From the NCBI RefSeq assembly GCF_900182635.1, contig NZ_FXTD01000012.1:1-64000 (forward strand): a DNA stretch of 64,000 nucleotides, read 5' to 3'. The stretch is from Halorubrum cibi (GTDB taxonomy: Archaea > Halobacteriota > Halobacteria > Halobacteriales > Haloferacaceae). The notes below the pieces were generated by a model. It saw only the letters and a list, made by a program, of their open reading frames with translations, searched no databases and was not told the DNA's origin. Both the position numbers and the translations under genes were made by a program. Positions 34,261 through 42,539 of the stretch are shown here, in pieces. Every line of letters begins with the position of its first letter. The first letter of the stretch is position 1.

Positions 34261-34946
34261 TCAGGAACTGAACTCGCCGAGGCCCGATTGCTCATGGTCT
34301 AGCGGCTCGATGACCTGAGGATCGTCGTTGCCGGGGTTGTTGACTCGCGTCGAAATCTCGTAGATGTCCAGATCGTCCTTCGGATACGGCTGGCACAGTT
34401 CCTTGCGGGTGTCGGGGTCTGCGGCGAGCCAGTCAGATTCCACGTCCTGCGGGAGGACGACCGGCATCCGGTCGTGGATTGAGTTCATCAGGTCGTTCGG
34501 CTCCGTCGTGAGAATCGTGACGCACGAGATCGTCTCGTCATCGCCCTCCCAGACGTCCCAGAGCCCGGCCATCGCGAATGCGGGGTCGTCCTCCCGGTAA
34601 ATCCGGTAGGGCTGCTTCGACCCGCCGTTCGGCGATTTCCATTCGTAGAACCCTGACGAGGGGACGAGGCAGGGACGTGATTTCCACACCCGCTCGAAGA
34701 CGCGTTTCTCGTCGGCAGTCTCGGATCGAGCGTTAATGATGCCCTCCTCGGGTTCGTCCGCCCAGAACGGAATCAGCCCCCAGTGGTAGGCGTCGATCTC
34801 GTCGGAAGCCTCGTCGTGATGATGAAGAGGTCCACGCCAGGCGCGATGTTGTATCGGGGTGTGTACCCGCCGTCTGCGGCGACCTCGGCGTCGAAGCGAG
34901 CCTCGAGGTCAGCCTGGTCGATGAAGAGCGAGTTTCGGCCACACAT
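34261..34946 (-). pseudogene. SRAP/HMCES (YedK-like) abasic-site protein, frameshifted
   Basis: The protein starts MCGRNSLFIDQADLEARFD at 34946, with Cys2 as the residue that crosslinks abasic sites in this family, and continues to PRYNIAPGVDLFII. The frame then breaks near 34818-34822. The rest (KSRPCLVPSSGFYEW, HDRMPVVL) is encoded in another frame down to 34261. The break reads as loss of one base in a codon such as AAC before GAGGCTTCCGACGAG. It is either a real pseudogene or a base-call error. Restored, it would be about 228 residues and would shield abasic sites in single-stranded DNA. Confidence 0.75.
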
Positions 34947-35207
34947 ACATCCGGGTCCGACCGGGAGAGTCTTCAACGTATCTGGAAAGTGAAGGGCTGG
35001 TTCTGTTGCTACCTCGTTTGACGGTTGATTTGGGAATTATCGGTAAGTACAGCCAACTAATCGATGATCGAGTCAGACCAATCATGACTGCACTCACTAC
35101 ACTCAAACTGGACCGGAATTTGGTGGATTATCGAACCCCGAACTTGGAACAGGACATTGAGGCTATCGAAAGCTGGCACGAGGATATCTGAACGCTGGTA
35201 GAGGAGT

Positions 35208-35822
35208 TTAGTAGAGCGCTGTCTGCAGTTCAATCTCGCTGAGTCCGGACATGGACTCGCCGACACCGTAGGCCAGCTGAAGGAACTTCTGGACATCAGT
35301 TCCTGGTTCGACCTCGTACGTCCGGACGGATTGGCGCATTGCCAGCCAGTTCTGCAGGTCCTCCGGTAGGAAGTGCTTCCTGTTGAACCTGCGCGGGGTC
35401 TCCGCCCATTTGACTTCCCGGTGGTGGGGGTAGCCGAACTCGTCCATGCAGTCGCTGTCCCAGTTCATCTCGTACTCGCCGGTGACTTTCCCAAGGCTGT
35501 ACACCATGTTGCGGCCGACGTACAGCCAGATGGGAGTTCCAACCGGGACGTCGCGGAACCGCAGGATCTGTTCGGCGTAGTTCTGAGCCGTTCCCTCGTT
35601 TTTACCGGCCTCAACGTACGCCTCTGTAAGTTCGTCCTTGGTGATGTTCTCGATGACCTCGGCCTCTGGGTCGAGAATCCCGGCGTTGAAGGGGTCATCA
35701 TCGATGAACGAGATCGCCGCCATGTCGTTGTCAGTCAGGTAGTTCGCGAACTCGTACCGTCGCTTGAACCCTTCCTCGTGCGAGTCTTTCCAGTGCCCCG
35801 AATTCACTTTGGCCAGTTGCAT
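35208..35822 (-). CDS. EVE/PUA-like domain protein, possible modified-base reader
   Basis: 204 residues. The centre reads GTPIWLYVGRNMVYSLGKVT followed by an HHREVKWAETPRRF segment. This pattern is seen in EVE/PUA-like domains fused to McrB-type restriction enzymes, which bind 5-methylcytosine or other modified bases. No nuclease or ATPase partner is present here. It may be a stand-alone reader or regulator. With three DNA methylases nearby, recognition of host methylation is conceivable. Domain assignment is by pattern only. Confidence 0.55.
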   Translation of the reverse strand: MQLAKVNSGHWKDSHEEGFKRRYEFANYLTDNDMAAISFIDDDPFNAGILDPEAEVIENITKDELTEAYVEAGKNEGTAQNYAEQILRFRDVPVGTPIWLYVGRNMVYSLGKVTGEYEMNWDSDCMDEFGYPHHREVKWAETPRRFNRKHFLPEDLQNWLAMRQSVRTYEVEPGTDVQKFLQLAYGVGESMSGLSEIELQTALY

Positions 35823-35985
35823 CGTACCACATCCCTTGACACTCCATTATTATTAATGTCCTCCTATAATTTCCCATCTTAGTCCATATTTTGCCATGTT
35901 TCGTGAATTCTAACGGTGGATCCGTGGGGGTGAGTCAGAGGGGTTAGGAGAGGCTCGAGTTCAGAAAAAGCAGACTAGAGTCCGG

Positions 35986-36819
35986 CTAGTTGATCCGTCG
36001 GAGAAAGACCTCAACAGTCATCCCAAATAGGATTCCGGCACCATGGGCGACGATGTTCTTCAGACCGCCTGACGAGCTGGTGATCTCAGTGGGCAATGCT
36101 GCAGCGAAGGCGAACGTACTCACGAGCGCAGCGATAACTAGAATCCCGCTTAGACGACGATTCTTATACCCCCAATCGGAGAGCTGCTCGGGGTGGGACA
36201 CATACTTTGTCCGGGTTCCTGCAAACACTGCTATCAGGGCTAGCACTCCAAATCCGAGGATAATGTATCGGGAGGTTAGAGCTCCAAGGCCCATGAACAG
36301 GTAGGCGAAGTAGAGTCCTACGGACAGCATTGCGACTTTTTCCTCCTGCTCTTGGGCAAATGTCTGGAGAATCGTCATCACTAGGAACCCGTCTACTGCA
36401 CCGACAACACCTGAGAACCCGCGATCATTCTGGATTTGTAGACCGAGGACTTCGTGGAACGCCAGATAACTGCTGATACTAGCGGCAAGTGCGCCGAGAG
36501 TTAGCAGTATCAGGAATCCGGTCCAGAATCTCCGTCTCTGGTTCCTATGGATGTAGAGTGCCCAGCACGGGAGGACCAGAATTGTATAACCTACGATGTT
36601 CCCTATGAGGTGGCCGTCACCGGGTTTGTGTTCGTGGACCAGCGAGTTCGTCCAGAACGTGTGGAGCGCCGGATTCGTGTGATCAAGGACCAGGTGATTC
36701 TGGAACGATATCGGGGTCAAATAGTAGATGACAGCAAGGATAAGCGGGATTGAGAGAAGAGTGAGGACCTCTCCCGCTTGCAGGGGAGTTACTCGGATTC
36801 GTCGATCCAGTTCCATCAA
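35986..36819 (-). CDS. Rhomboid-like intramembrane protease
   Basis: 277 residues with six to seven hydrophobic segments. Rhomboid features are an early HLIGNIVGY (the H-x-x-x-N helix), the catalytic-Ser motif GFSGVVGAVDG, and a late transmembrane AHGAGILFGM carrying the second catalytic-position His. Rhomboids cleave transmembrane substrates in the membrane. Substrate is unknown, and no obvious single-span partner gene is adjacent. It is flanked by gaps of about 160 and 250 bp, so it is likely a single-gene transcript. Confidence 0.7.
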   Translation of the reverse strand: MMELDRRIRVTPLQAGEVLTLLSIPLILAVIYYLTPISFQNHLVLDHTNPALHTFWTNSLVHEHKPGDGHLIGNIVGYTILVLPCWALYIHRNQRRRFWTGFLILLTLGALAASISSYLAFHEVLGLQIQNDRGFSGVVGAVDGFLVMTILQTFAQEQEEKVAMLSVGLYFAYLFMGLGALTSRYIILGFGVLALIAVFAGTRTKYVSHPEQLSDWGYKNRRLSGILVIAALVSTFAFAAALPTEITSSSGGLKNIVAHGAGILFGMTVEVFLRRIN

Positions 36820-37072
36820 TTGACATCGACGAAGTCTGTTATTAAGAGAGTTTTCCAGTATTTGCTTTGGTCGAATCGGCTGAACAGGTTACTCTGGGGG
36901 TTTTCCTTTCGGTTCAGTTCCTGAAGAGGCCGAACTTCGACCCGTTCTAGGTCTACATCGTTCTCTTCCAGGTTCTCGGTAAGTACGCAAACCCACGTAC
37001 CGGCTGTTTCACTGCAGATGGAATGTGACCAAGAGAGTTTCTGCAGAGCCGAAAAGGCTCTGAATCATGCGA

Positions 37073-37663
37073 TCAGAGCTCGGTCGGGGGCAGAAGCTCA
37101 CAGAGAACAGCTGCTTGGTCAAGAAGTGCGTCGAAGAGCCGTTCAGTCGGTCGGTATAGCCCGTGGTGTTCATCAACAGAGTATGGGGTTTTCTCATCAT
37201 CTGTGTGTGAGAGAAATCCGCACTCGAGAAGCGGAGCAAGGGTAGTATCCAGCGCAGTTCCGGAACGGCCGGATTCGGCTTCAAGAGTGTGTCGAGGGAA
37301 CTCAGAAAGGAACCGCGTACAGCAACTCAGGACGTGAGCACGTCGATCAGCGAATAGTTCGTTGAGCGCAGTACGATGGGTGCGTGTCCAATACTCATCG
37401 AGTTTGACGTATGTGCGAACGATAGGGGAAAGCTCGTTCAAGGAACCATTAGCATGGACGATGCCAAGGTCGTTGAGCGCATGTTGGTCTTTGGTGTCAA
37501 GAGACTCGCCGAGGGGATGGAGAACAGTTTGAAGCGCCTCGTGGTACCGCGAAGTGAGAAATTCCCCGGCAACAACGTGGGCGTTCACGATATTTCGAGT
37601 TGGGTGCATTGACTCGTGGTGATCGGGGTTTCGGTGGTCGACGTGGGTTCGTGGGTAGCTCAT
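37073..37663 (-). CDS. Hypothetical protein, possible helical DNA-binding protein
   Basis: 196 residues, His-rich N-terminus, helical middle (RTHRTALNELFADRRAHVLS), and a C-terminal region with LAPLLECGFLSHTDDEKTPY that looks like part of a winged helix followed by RPTERLFDALLDQ. I do not recognise a family. It is divergent from the RecA-like/PolB operon, and one copy of the 42 bp dyad lies in the shared upstream region, 75-116 bp before its start. Confidence 0.5.
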   Translation of the reverse strand: MSYPRTHVDHRNPDHHESMHPTRNIVNAHVVAGEFLTSRYHEALQTVLHPLGESLDTKDQHALNDLGIVHANGSLNELSPIVRTYVKLDEYWTRTHRTALNELFADRRAHVLSCCTRFLSEFPRHTLEAESGRSGTALDTTLAPLLECGFLSHTDDEKTPYSVDEHHGLYRPTERLFDALLDQAAVLCELLPPTEL

Positions 37664-37737
37664 AGAGCACCTCTTCCAACGTGGCGTTGAGCATTAACAT
37701 TCCGAGCAGTCAGGCTCGAGACTACAGCTGAGGAGGT

Positions 37738-37779
37738 TTAACCAACACGCCGCCGCCAATACGGCCGGATGTTGGTTAA
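37738..37779. repeat. 42 bp dyad TTAACCAACA...TGTTGGTTAA, copy 1
   Basis: Left arm TTAACCAACA at 37738-37747, right arm TGTTGGTTAA at 37770-37779, 22 bp between. It lies in the divergent region between the hypothetical gene at 37663 and the RecA-like/PolB operon starting at 37935. Arms are conserved in all four copies of the window while the spacer is not. This fits binding by a dimer or tetramer, or a DNA/RNA hairpin. Confidence 0.75.
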
Positions 37780-37934
37780 CACGGAGAACGCTGGATTCAG
37801 GAACTATTCTCGGAAACGGGATCCAATCGGGGACTACTCGGGACTGTACCGGGATTGGAGGAGTCACATCGAGTTTCCTGAAACGTGGAAGCAACACGCC
37901 GCGGCTTATCGGGAACGTAGACAACTAATCAAGT

Positions 37935-38879
37935 ATGGGAGAACACTCAACGTCGAACCGATTGGCGGTGGACCAGCCGACACGGGGCGCTGACCGCAAT
38001 CGGTCCCTTGCTGACCAGGCCGATCCGGCTACGGACGAGATGTTGTTGCCGTCACTCGGCGACGGCATCACGCTGCTCGACGTCGAGGGAGGCCGTGGCG
38101 TCCCGATCCTGCAGTCGCTCGTGCTCGACCATCTCCTCCTGCACGACGGGCCCGCCTTCTGGGTCGACGCAAATGGTCACGCGACGACGACGACACTCGC
38201 CCAGATCGCGCCCAGTCAGCGGTTGGTCAACCGAATTCACGTCGCACGCGGATTTACTGCGTATCAGCACTACGGCGCTGTCTGTGATCTGCCGGCAGCG
38301 GTGAACAAAGCAATCCAGATGTCCACCGCCGATGACGGGGCGGCCGGTCGAGGGGCGCCAGGTCGTGACGAGGACACGTCGTCCCACACACCCGCCCTCA
38401 TCGTAGCGCCGGCCGTCGACGCCCAGTATCGCGCCGACGATACCCTCAGCGAAACCCACGCGAAAACCCTCCAAGCCCGCACCCTTGCCCGGTTAGCGAC
38501 CTACGCCGAAGGATACGACATCCCGGTGCTCGTTACGCGAAACGAACGAAACGAATTCACCGAGTCAGTTGCGACGGTCGCCGACCACCACTTGGAGTGC
38601 GAGCAGACGCGGATGGGCCCACGGGTCGTCGGTGAGGACTTCGAGACGCTCGTCTATCCCGTCGACGACGGCGCGTACTACCAGACGACGTTCGCGTACT
38701 GGCGGCAGCTGCTCGCGGCACGCGCCACGCAGGTCGGCGTGGAACCGACGACGCCGGCGCCGTCGACGCCGACCCCGGAGGGTGTCGGGACGTGCGTCAC
38801 AGCTGACGGTGAGACGGTGGCGGCCACTGCGGATCCCTTGCTCGATGCGTGGACCGCGACCGGGACAGGAGGCCGATAG
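37935..38879 (+). CDS. RecA/RadA-superfamily-like protein with degenerate P-loop
   Basis: 314 residues. The opening of the ATPase-like fold is ITLLDVEGGRGVPILQSLVL. The Walker A position reads GGRGVPI and lacks GK[ST]. Later strands fit a RecA-like sheet (PAFWVDANGHATTTTLAQI, PALIVAPAVDAQY, DIPVLVTRNERNEF). It probably does not hydrolyse ATP in the normal way. It is the first gene of a tight operon with a small helical protein (2 bp gap) and family B polymerase. A RecA-like protein without P-loop beside a polymerase recalls bacterial ImuA in translesion cassettes. That analogy is a hypothesis. The stretch near 38540 contains GAAACGAACGAAACGAA, similar to the parA iterons. Confidence 0.6.
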   Translation: MGEHSTSNRLAVDQPTRGADRNRSLADQADPATDEMLLPSLGDGITLLDVEGGRGVPILQSLVLDHLLLHDGPAFWVDANGHATTTTLAQIAPSQRLVNRIHVARGFTAYQHYGAVCDLPAAVNKAIQMSTADDGAAGRGAPGRDEDTSSHTPALIVAPAVDAQYRADDTLSETHAKTLQARTLARLATYAEGYDIPVLVTRNERNEFTESVATVADHHLECEQTRMGPRVVGEDFETLVYPVDDGAYYQTTFAYWRQLLAARATQVGVEPTTPAPSTPTPEGVGTCVTADGETVAATADPLLDAWTATGTGGR

Positions 38880-38881
38880 CG

Positions 38882-39187
38882 ATGGGACGCACGAACCCGA
38901 CGTACCGAGATGCACTGCGGGCCATCGAAGAGCGCTGGGCAGAGTTCCGGCGGGCACTGCGGCGTCGCGACCAGCCGCGCTTCGACCGACTGTTCGAGTA
39001 CGCCCGCGAGCACGCCGACGCGAGCGGACTGTTGAACCACCAGAATCCGCTGCTGCCGGCGCTGCTCAGTATCGATCTCGAACAGGAGGCCCGCCTCGAC
39101 GACCACGAAGAGCGCCTCGAGGAGCTCGAAGTCGCGGTCGCAAAGAGCGATGACCAGGAGAGTGCCCCACCGGACGCGAACCCGTGA
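38882..39187 (+). CDS. Small helical protein between RecA-like and PolB genes
   Basis: 101 residues from the ATG at 38882. The longer frame from 38849 starts inside the upstream gene. Charged and almost entirely helical: YRDALRAIEERWAEFRRALR, then LEQEARLDDHEERLEELEVA, suggesting a coiled coil. It starts 2 bases after the upstream stop and overlaps the PolB start by 4 bases, so the three products are probably made in fixed proportion and may form one complex. No family is recognised. Confidence 0.7.
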   Translation: MGRTNPTYRDALRAIEERWAEFRRALRRRDQPRFDRLFEYAREHADASGLLNHQNPLLPALLSIDLEQEARLDDHEERLEELEVAVAKSDDQESAPPDANP

Positions 39188-41355
39188 CGATGCCGTTCAG
39201 TATCGACTTTCTGGACGACGGCCGCGTCCTGGAGTGGGAGGCAACTGCCGACGGCGCCGTCGCGACCGAGCGCCAAGACTACACCCCACACTTCTACGTC
39301 GCCGCTCGCGACCCTGATGCCGACCTCGACCTCACGACACTCCAGTCGGTGTACGACCAGCACCCGGACGTCGTCGCGACCGAGATGGTTGCGCGACGCC
39401 CCGGCTTTCGACGAGACGAGGAGGCCGTTCTCGCAGTCGACGTTGCCCACATCGATCGCGTCACTCCACTCGCCCGGCAGGCGCGTCAGCTGTCGGCCTA
39501 TCCAGTCGGGGATCTCGCCTGTTTCAACGTGGACTTTTCGCGAGAGTTCCGGTACTGTCTGGAGACCGGCGCCGATCCGACGCCGGCGAACGAGCTGTCG
39601 ACGCTCCGGCTCAGCGTCCCGGTAACCGAAACGGGCAACGACGTCTATGGGGAACTGTCCGTCGCCGGCGACACCGTCACCGGCTCGCCGACGGATATCC
39701 TGACCATCGTCCAAGGGGCGCTCGACGCACACGATCCGGACGTCCTGGTCTGCTCGACGAGCGAGATCGTCCCGACTCTGCACGAGATGGCGGCGGACGC
39801 CGGCGTCGACGACTTCTCGTTGAGTCGGTGGCCGGACATCGACTACCAGCAGCTTGCGAGCCGGTCGACGTACTCGAGCTACGGTCGCGTCGGCCACTCG
39901 CCGGCGCGGTACAACGTGCCCGGGCGGGCAATCATCGACGAGTCGAACACGTTCTTCTACGGGGAGACGAACCTCGACGGCGTCCTCGACCTCGTGTCGC
40001 GCTCGAAAAAGCCCGTCCAGGAGCTCGCGTGGGCATCGATCGGGAACGTCCTCACCGCGATCCAGATCTGTGAGGCCCACGACCGTGGCGTCCTCGTCCC
40101 GTGGAACTCCTGGCGCCACGAGTTCTACAAGCCGATGGGGACGCTCCACGACGCCGACCGCGGCGGCTTCATCTTCGCGCCTGAGGTCGGCCTCCACGAG
40201 AACGTCCACGAACTCGACTTCTCCTCGTTGTATCCGAACATCATCTGTACCCAAAACGTCTCGCCGGACGTCATCCGATGTGACTGCCACAGCGACCGCG
40301 ACAACGTCCCCGGCCTCGGGTACTCGATCTGCGACGACCGAGGCTACCTCGTCGACGTGCTACAGCCGATCATCGACGCTCGCGACGAGATCAAGGCGGC
40401 CATCCGTCACGAGAAGGAACGAGACGACCCCGACGAGGACCGGCTGGCGGAACTCGAGGGACGGTCGGGAGCGCTGAAGTGGATCCTCGTCGCCTGCTTC
40501 GGCTATCAGGGGTTCAGCAACGCGAAGTTCGGCCGCATCGAGTGCCACGAGGCGATTAACGCATTCGCTCGCGAGATTCTCCTGACGGCGAAACAGCGGC
40601 TGGAAGCCGGCGGCTGGCGGGTCGTCCACGGCATCGTCGACTCCATCTGGGTGACGCCGGACCCTGACGTCGACGACGAGGACCGCGAGGACCTCGGGAC
40701 GCTCGCGACGGAGATCACGGAACGCGTCGAAATTCGGCTCGAACACGAAGCCCACTACGACTGGGTGGCGTTCGTCCCGCAGCGCGAGAGCGACGCCGGC
40801 GCGCTGACGAAGTACTTCGGGAAGGTCGCCGGCGACGACGACTTCAAAATCAGAGGTATCGAAGCCCGACAGCGTTCGACCCCGCCGTTCATCGAGGACG
40901 TCCAGCGGGACTGTCTTGACCGGCTCAACGCGACTCGATCTCCAGACGCCGTACTCGACTGTCTCCAGGATGCTATCAAGCGCCTCCACGCTGGAACGGT
41001 GCCGGTCGAGCAGCTCGTCGAACGGAATCGTGTCTCCAAGCCGCTGGAGGGATATACGCAGAACACACAGAACGTGGCGGCGCTGAAGCGGGCTCGAGAG
41101 CAGGACCTCGCCGTCCACCCGGGACAGGACATCGAGTACGTAGTCATCGACGACGAGAAGAGCTCGCGAGAGCGAGTCGCGTTAGCCCACGAAGAGATAG
41201 AGTCGTACGATGCGTCGTACTACGAGACGCAACTCGTCAGAGCTGTCGAGAGTGTGCTGGCACCGCTTGGCTGCGATCGGACGGAGATTCAACGCGAGAT
41301 CGCGGAAACTCGGGAAACGGACTTGGCCGCCTTCACCGAGATTGAGAGAGGTTAA
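39184..41355 (+). CDS. polB: Family B DNA polymerase, plasmid type
   Basis: 723 residues. Palm motif A is VHELDFSSLYPNIICTQN. The fingers motif B region is GALKWILVACFGYQGFSNAKFG. Motif C reads VVHGIVDSIWV, so the usual YGDTDS is HGIVDS: the catalytic second Asp remains but the first is Ile. The N-terminal exonuclease-like region has only scattered acidic residues (DIDYQQLA), so proofreading is uncertain. It is shorter than replicative PolB. The GTG at 39184 overlaps the upstream stop. An ATG at 39190 is equally plausible. Its stop lies in the left arm of dyad copy 2. Likely roles are plasmid replication or translesion synthesis. Confidence 0.88.
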   Translation: MTMPFSIDFLDDGRVLEWEATADGAVATERQDYTPHFYVAARDPDADLDLTTLQSVYDQHPDVVATEMVARRPGFRRDEEAVLAVDVAHIDRVTPLARQARQLSAYPVGDLACFNVDFSREFRYCLETGADPTPANELSTLRLSVPVTETGNDVYGELSVAGDTVTGSPTDILTIVQGALDAHDPDVLVCSTSEIVPTLHEMAADAGVDDFSLSRWPDIDYQQLASRSTYSSYGRVGHSPARYNVPGRAIIDESNTFFYGETNLDGVLDLVSRSKKPVQELAWASIGNVLTAIQICEAHDRGVLVPWNSWRHEFYKPMGTLHDADRGGFIFAPEVGLHENVHELDFSSLYPNIICTQNVSPDVIRCDCHSDRDNVPGLGYSICDDRGYLVDVLQPIIDARDEIKAAIRHEKERDDPDEDRLAELEGRSGALKWILVACFGYQGFSNAKFGRIECHEAINAFAREILLTAKQRLEAGGWRVVHGIVDSIWVTPDPDVDDEDREDLGTLATEITERVEIRLEHEAHYDWVAFVPQRESDAGALTKYFGKVAGDDDFKIRGIEARQRSTPPFIEDVQRDCLDRLNATRSPDAVLDCLQDAIKRLHAGTVPVEQLVERNRVSKPLEGYTQNTQNVAALKRAREQDLAVHPGQDIEYVVIDDEKSSRERVALAHEEIESYDASYYETQLVRAVESVLAPLGCDRTEIQREIAETRETDLAAFTEIERG

Positions 41356-41392
41356 CCAACACTATCGAGGTATCGGGAGATTTGTTGGTTAA
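41352..41392. repeat. 41 bp dyad TTAACCAACA...TGTTGGTTAA, copy 2
   Basis: Left arm at 41352-41361 and right arm at 41383-41392, 21 bp between. The left arm supplies the TAA stop of PolB. It marks the boundary between the polymerase operon and the origin, about 50 bp before the first origin box. Confidence 0.75.
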
Positions 41393-41439
41393 TGCTGAGT
41401 GGAGACACGGAAGGGAGCTGGAGAGAATACCTCACCCAC

Positions 41440-41462
41440 ACACCCCTCGTCCAGAGTGAAAA
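41440..41462 (-). repeat. Origin recognition box, inverted, perfect
   Basis: On the minus strand reads TTTCACTCTGGACGAGGGGT followed by GT. It is identical over 22 bp to the boxes at 41840 and 42149 and faces the AT-rich stretch from the left. Confidence 0.85.
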
Positions 41463-41839
41463 CCAATCGGAGGTGTGGGATAAGGTCCACGGGAAATAGG
41501 GGTTCTCGTGAGAGAAGATCAGCAAGAATCACGGAAAGACTGCTTGAGACGAGAGAACACGGAAGAAATGGAACAGCGAACACGAGCAGCGGTTCGAAAC
41601 CACCCGGACGAATGCCGCCTTCGTCCTCATTTGTGTGCTGAATGCACTTGGGGAGTGGTAAGTAGCAGGTAGTAATAAAACTTCTAGGTAATACTATGTA
41701 GATTGGTATGTTTAGAGGATCCTCGGCTGTGTGACGACTGCTGTTAGAGGGATACACGTCTCATACCCTGTGATTTCAGCACTTTCCAGCCGACTCGTCG
41801 TGTGGTTTCCGCCCGGTCAACCGAGGGACTCTCGTAGCG

Positions 41840-41861
41840 TTTCACTCTGGACGAGGGGTGT
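41840..41861 (+). repeat. Origin recognition box, direct, perfect
   Basis: Reads TTTCACTCTGGACGAGGGGT followed by GT. With the inverted box 400 bp to the left it brackets the candidate unwinding element. Confidence 0.85.
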
Positions 41862-42066
41862 GGGGGTTCGATTCCGTCGTCAGTGTATTATGAGACGTTG
41901 AAGAAACTATCGTCATTCTAACTATTCGCTAACCAGCTAAGCGGCATCAAAGCCGAAATCGGGATTGGTATCTCTCGTTCTTCCTCGTCAACCGGAATCA
42001 AGATATCCAATCCCGACAGTTCCGGTTGTACCCTGCTTTGCTTCGGTTGGAGATCTGGTCAGCGTC

Positions 42067-42366
42067 TTCACTCTTGACTGGGGGTGCCGACGAACGCTCG
42101 TCACCATCACTCGAGGTTCACTTTCCACCCCAGCTCGTCACACCGGTGTTTCACTCTGGACGAGGGGTGTCTGACGCACGGCAGACACCCAGTGCCGTTG
42201 GTCCTCTCATAGAGATGATTGATTACCCGGCTCGGGAGATACACTCTGGACGGGGGGTGTCGTCTCAACCAACTACGCTGCTCACCGGGTGGAGGGCTAT
42301 TCACTCTTGATCAGGGGTGTGTCAAACCCGCTCCAGTCCGGCGTTTTCACTCTGGATTAGGGGTGC
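42067..42366 (+). repeat. Cluster of five direct origin recognition boxes
   Basis: Boxes at 42067-42086, 42149-42170 (perfect), 42239-42260, 42299-42320 and 42345-42366, all in the same orientation. Consensus is TTTCACTCTGGAC(G)AGGGGTGT, with changes mainly in the 4-5 bases before the G-run. Spacing shortens towards the cdc6 gene. They should bind Orc1/Cdc6 copy 2 cooperatively and may also control its promoter. Confidence 0.8.
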
Positions 42367-42400
42367 CGGTCTGCGACGGTAACGAACGCTTCGAATCCGA

Positions 42401-42500
42401 TTTCACTCGGGACCGACTCGACCCTTTGTGAGGATGATACGGCAGCGACAAAACATCAGAAGACGACCATAGCCCGATTTACACTCTGGTCGAGGTAGCC
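42401..42500 (+). repeat. Two degenerate origin recognition boxes in the cdc6 promoter region
   Basis: TTTCACTCGGGACCGACTCG at 42401-42420 and TTTACACTCTGGTCGAGGTA at about 42479-42498 keep the TTTCACTC / CTGG part but lose the G-run. The second ends about 40 bp before the initiator start and may be an autoregulatory site. Confidence 0.6.
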
Positions 42501-42539
42501 AAATCATTAAGTAGGTCCCATCCGCGATGTCTGATATTG

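Larger units (their letters stand above)
41356..42539. other. Replication origin region with ORB array
   Basis: 1.2 kb without a gene, between PolB and Orc1/Cdc6 copy 2. It carries an inverted pair of perfect 22 bp origin boxes (41440-41462 minus, 41840-41861 plus) flanking about 380 bp that include an AT-rich stretch at 41661-41720 (candidate unwinding element). A further run of direct boxes lies at 42067-42366, with two degenerate boxes up to 42500. This is the classic haloarchaeal oriC layout beside a cdc6 gene. Confidence 0.85.

Noticed and set aside
35006-35191. 61-codon plus-strand frame
   Set aside because: No ribosome binding site, neighbour or motif supports it.
37769-37993. 74-codon plus-strand frame overlapping the RecA-like start
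   Set aside because: Its ATG lies in the right arm of dyad copy 1 and it runs out of frame into the RecA-like gene. No homology was recognised, though the peptide is not obviously random.
38797-40290. 497-codon minus-strand frame opposite PolB
   Set aside because: Antisense shadow rich in Arg/Val/Asp. It spans three genes on the other strand.
41389-42431. Several 60-120 codon open frames between polB and cdc6
   Set aside because: They translate the origin boxes (for example FTLDEGCV / HSGRGV words) and have no conserved features.
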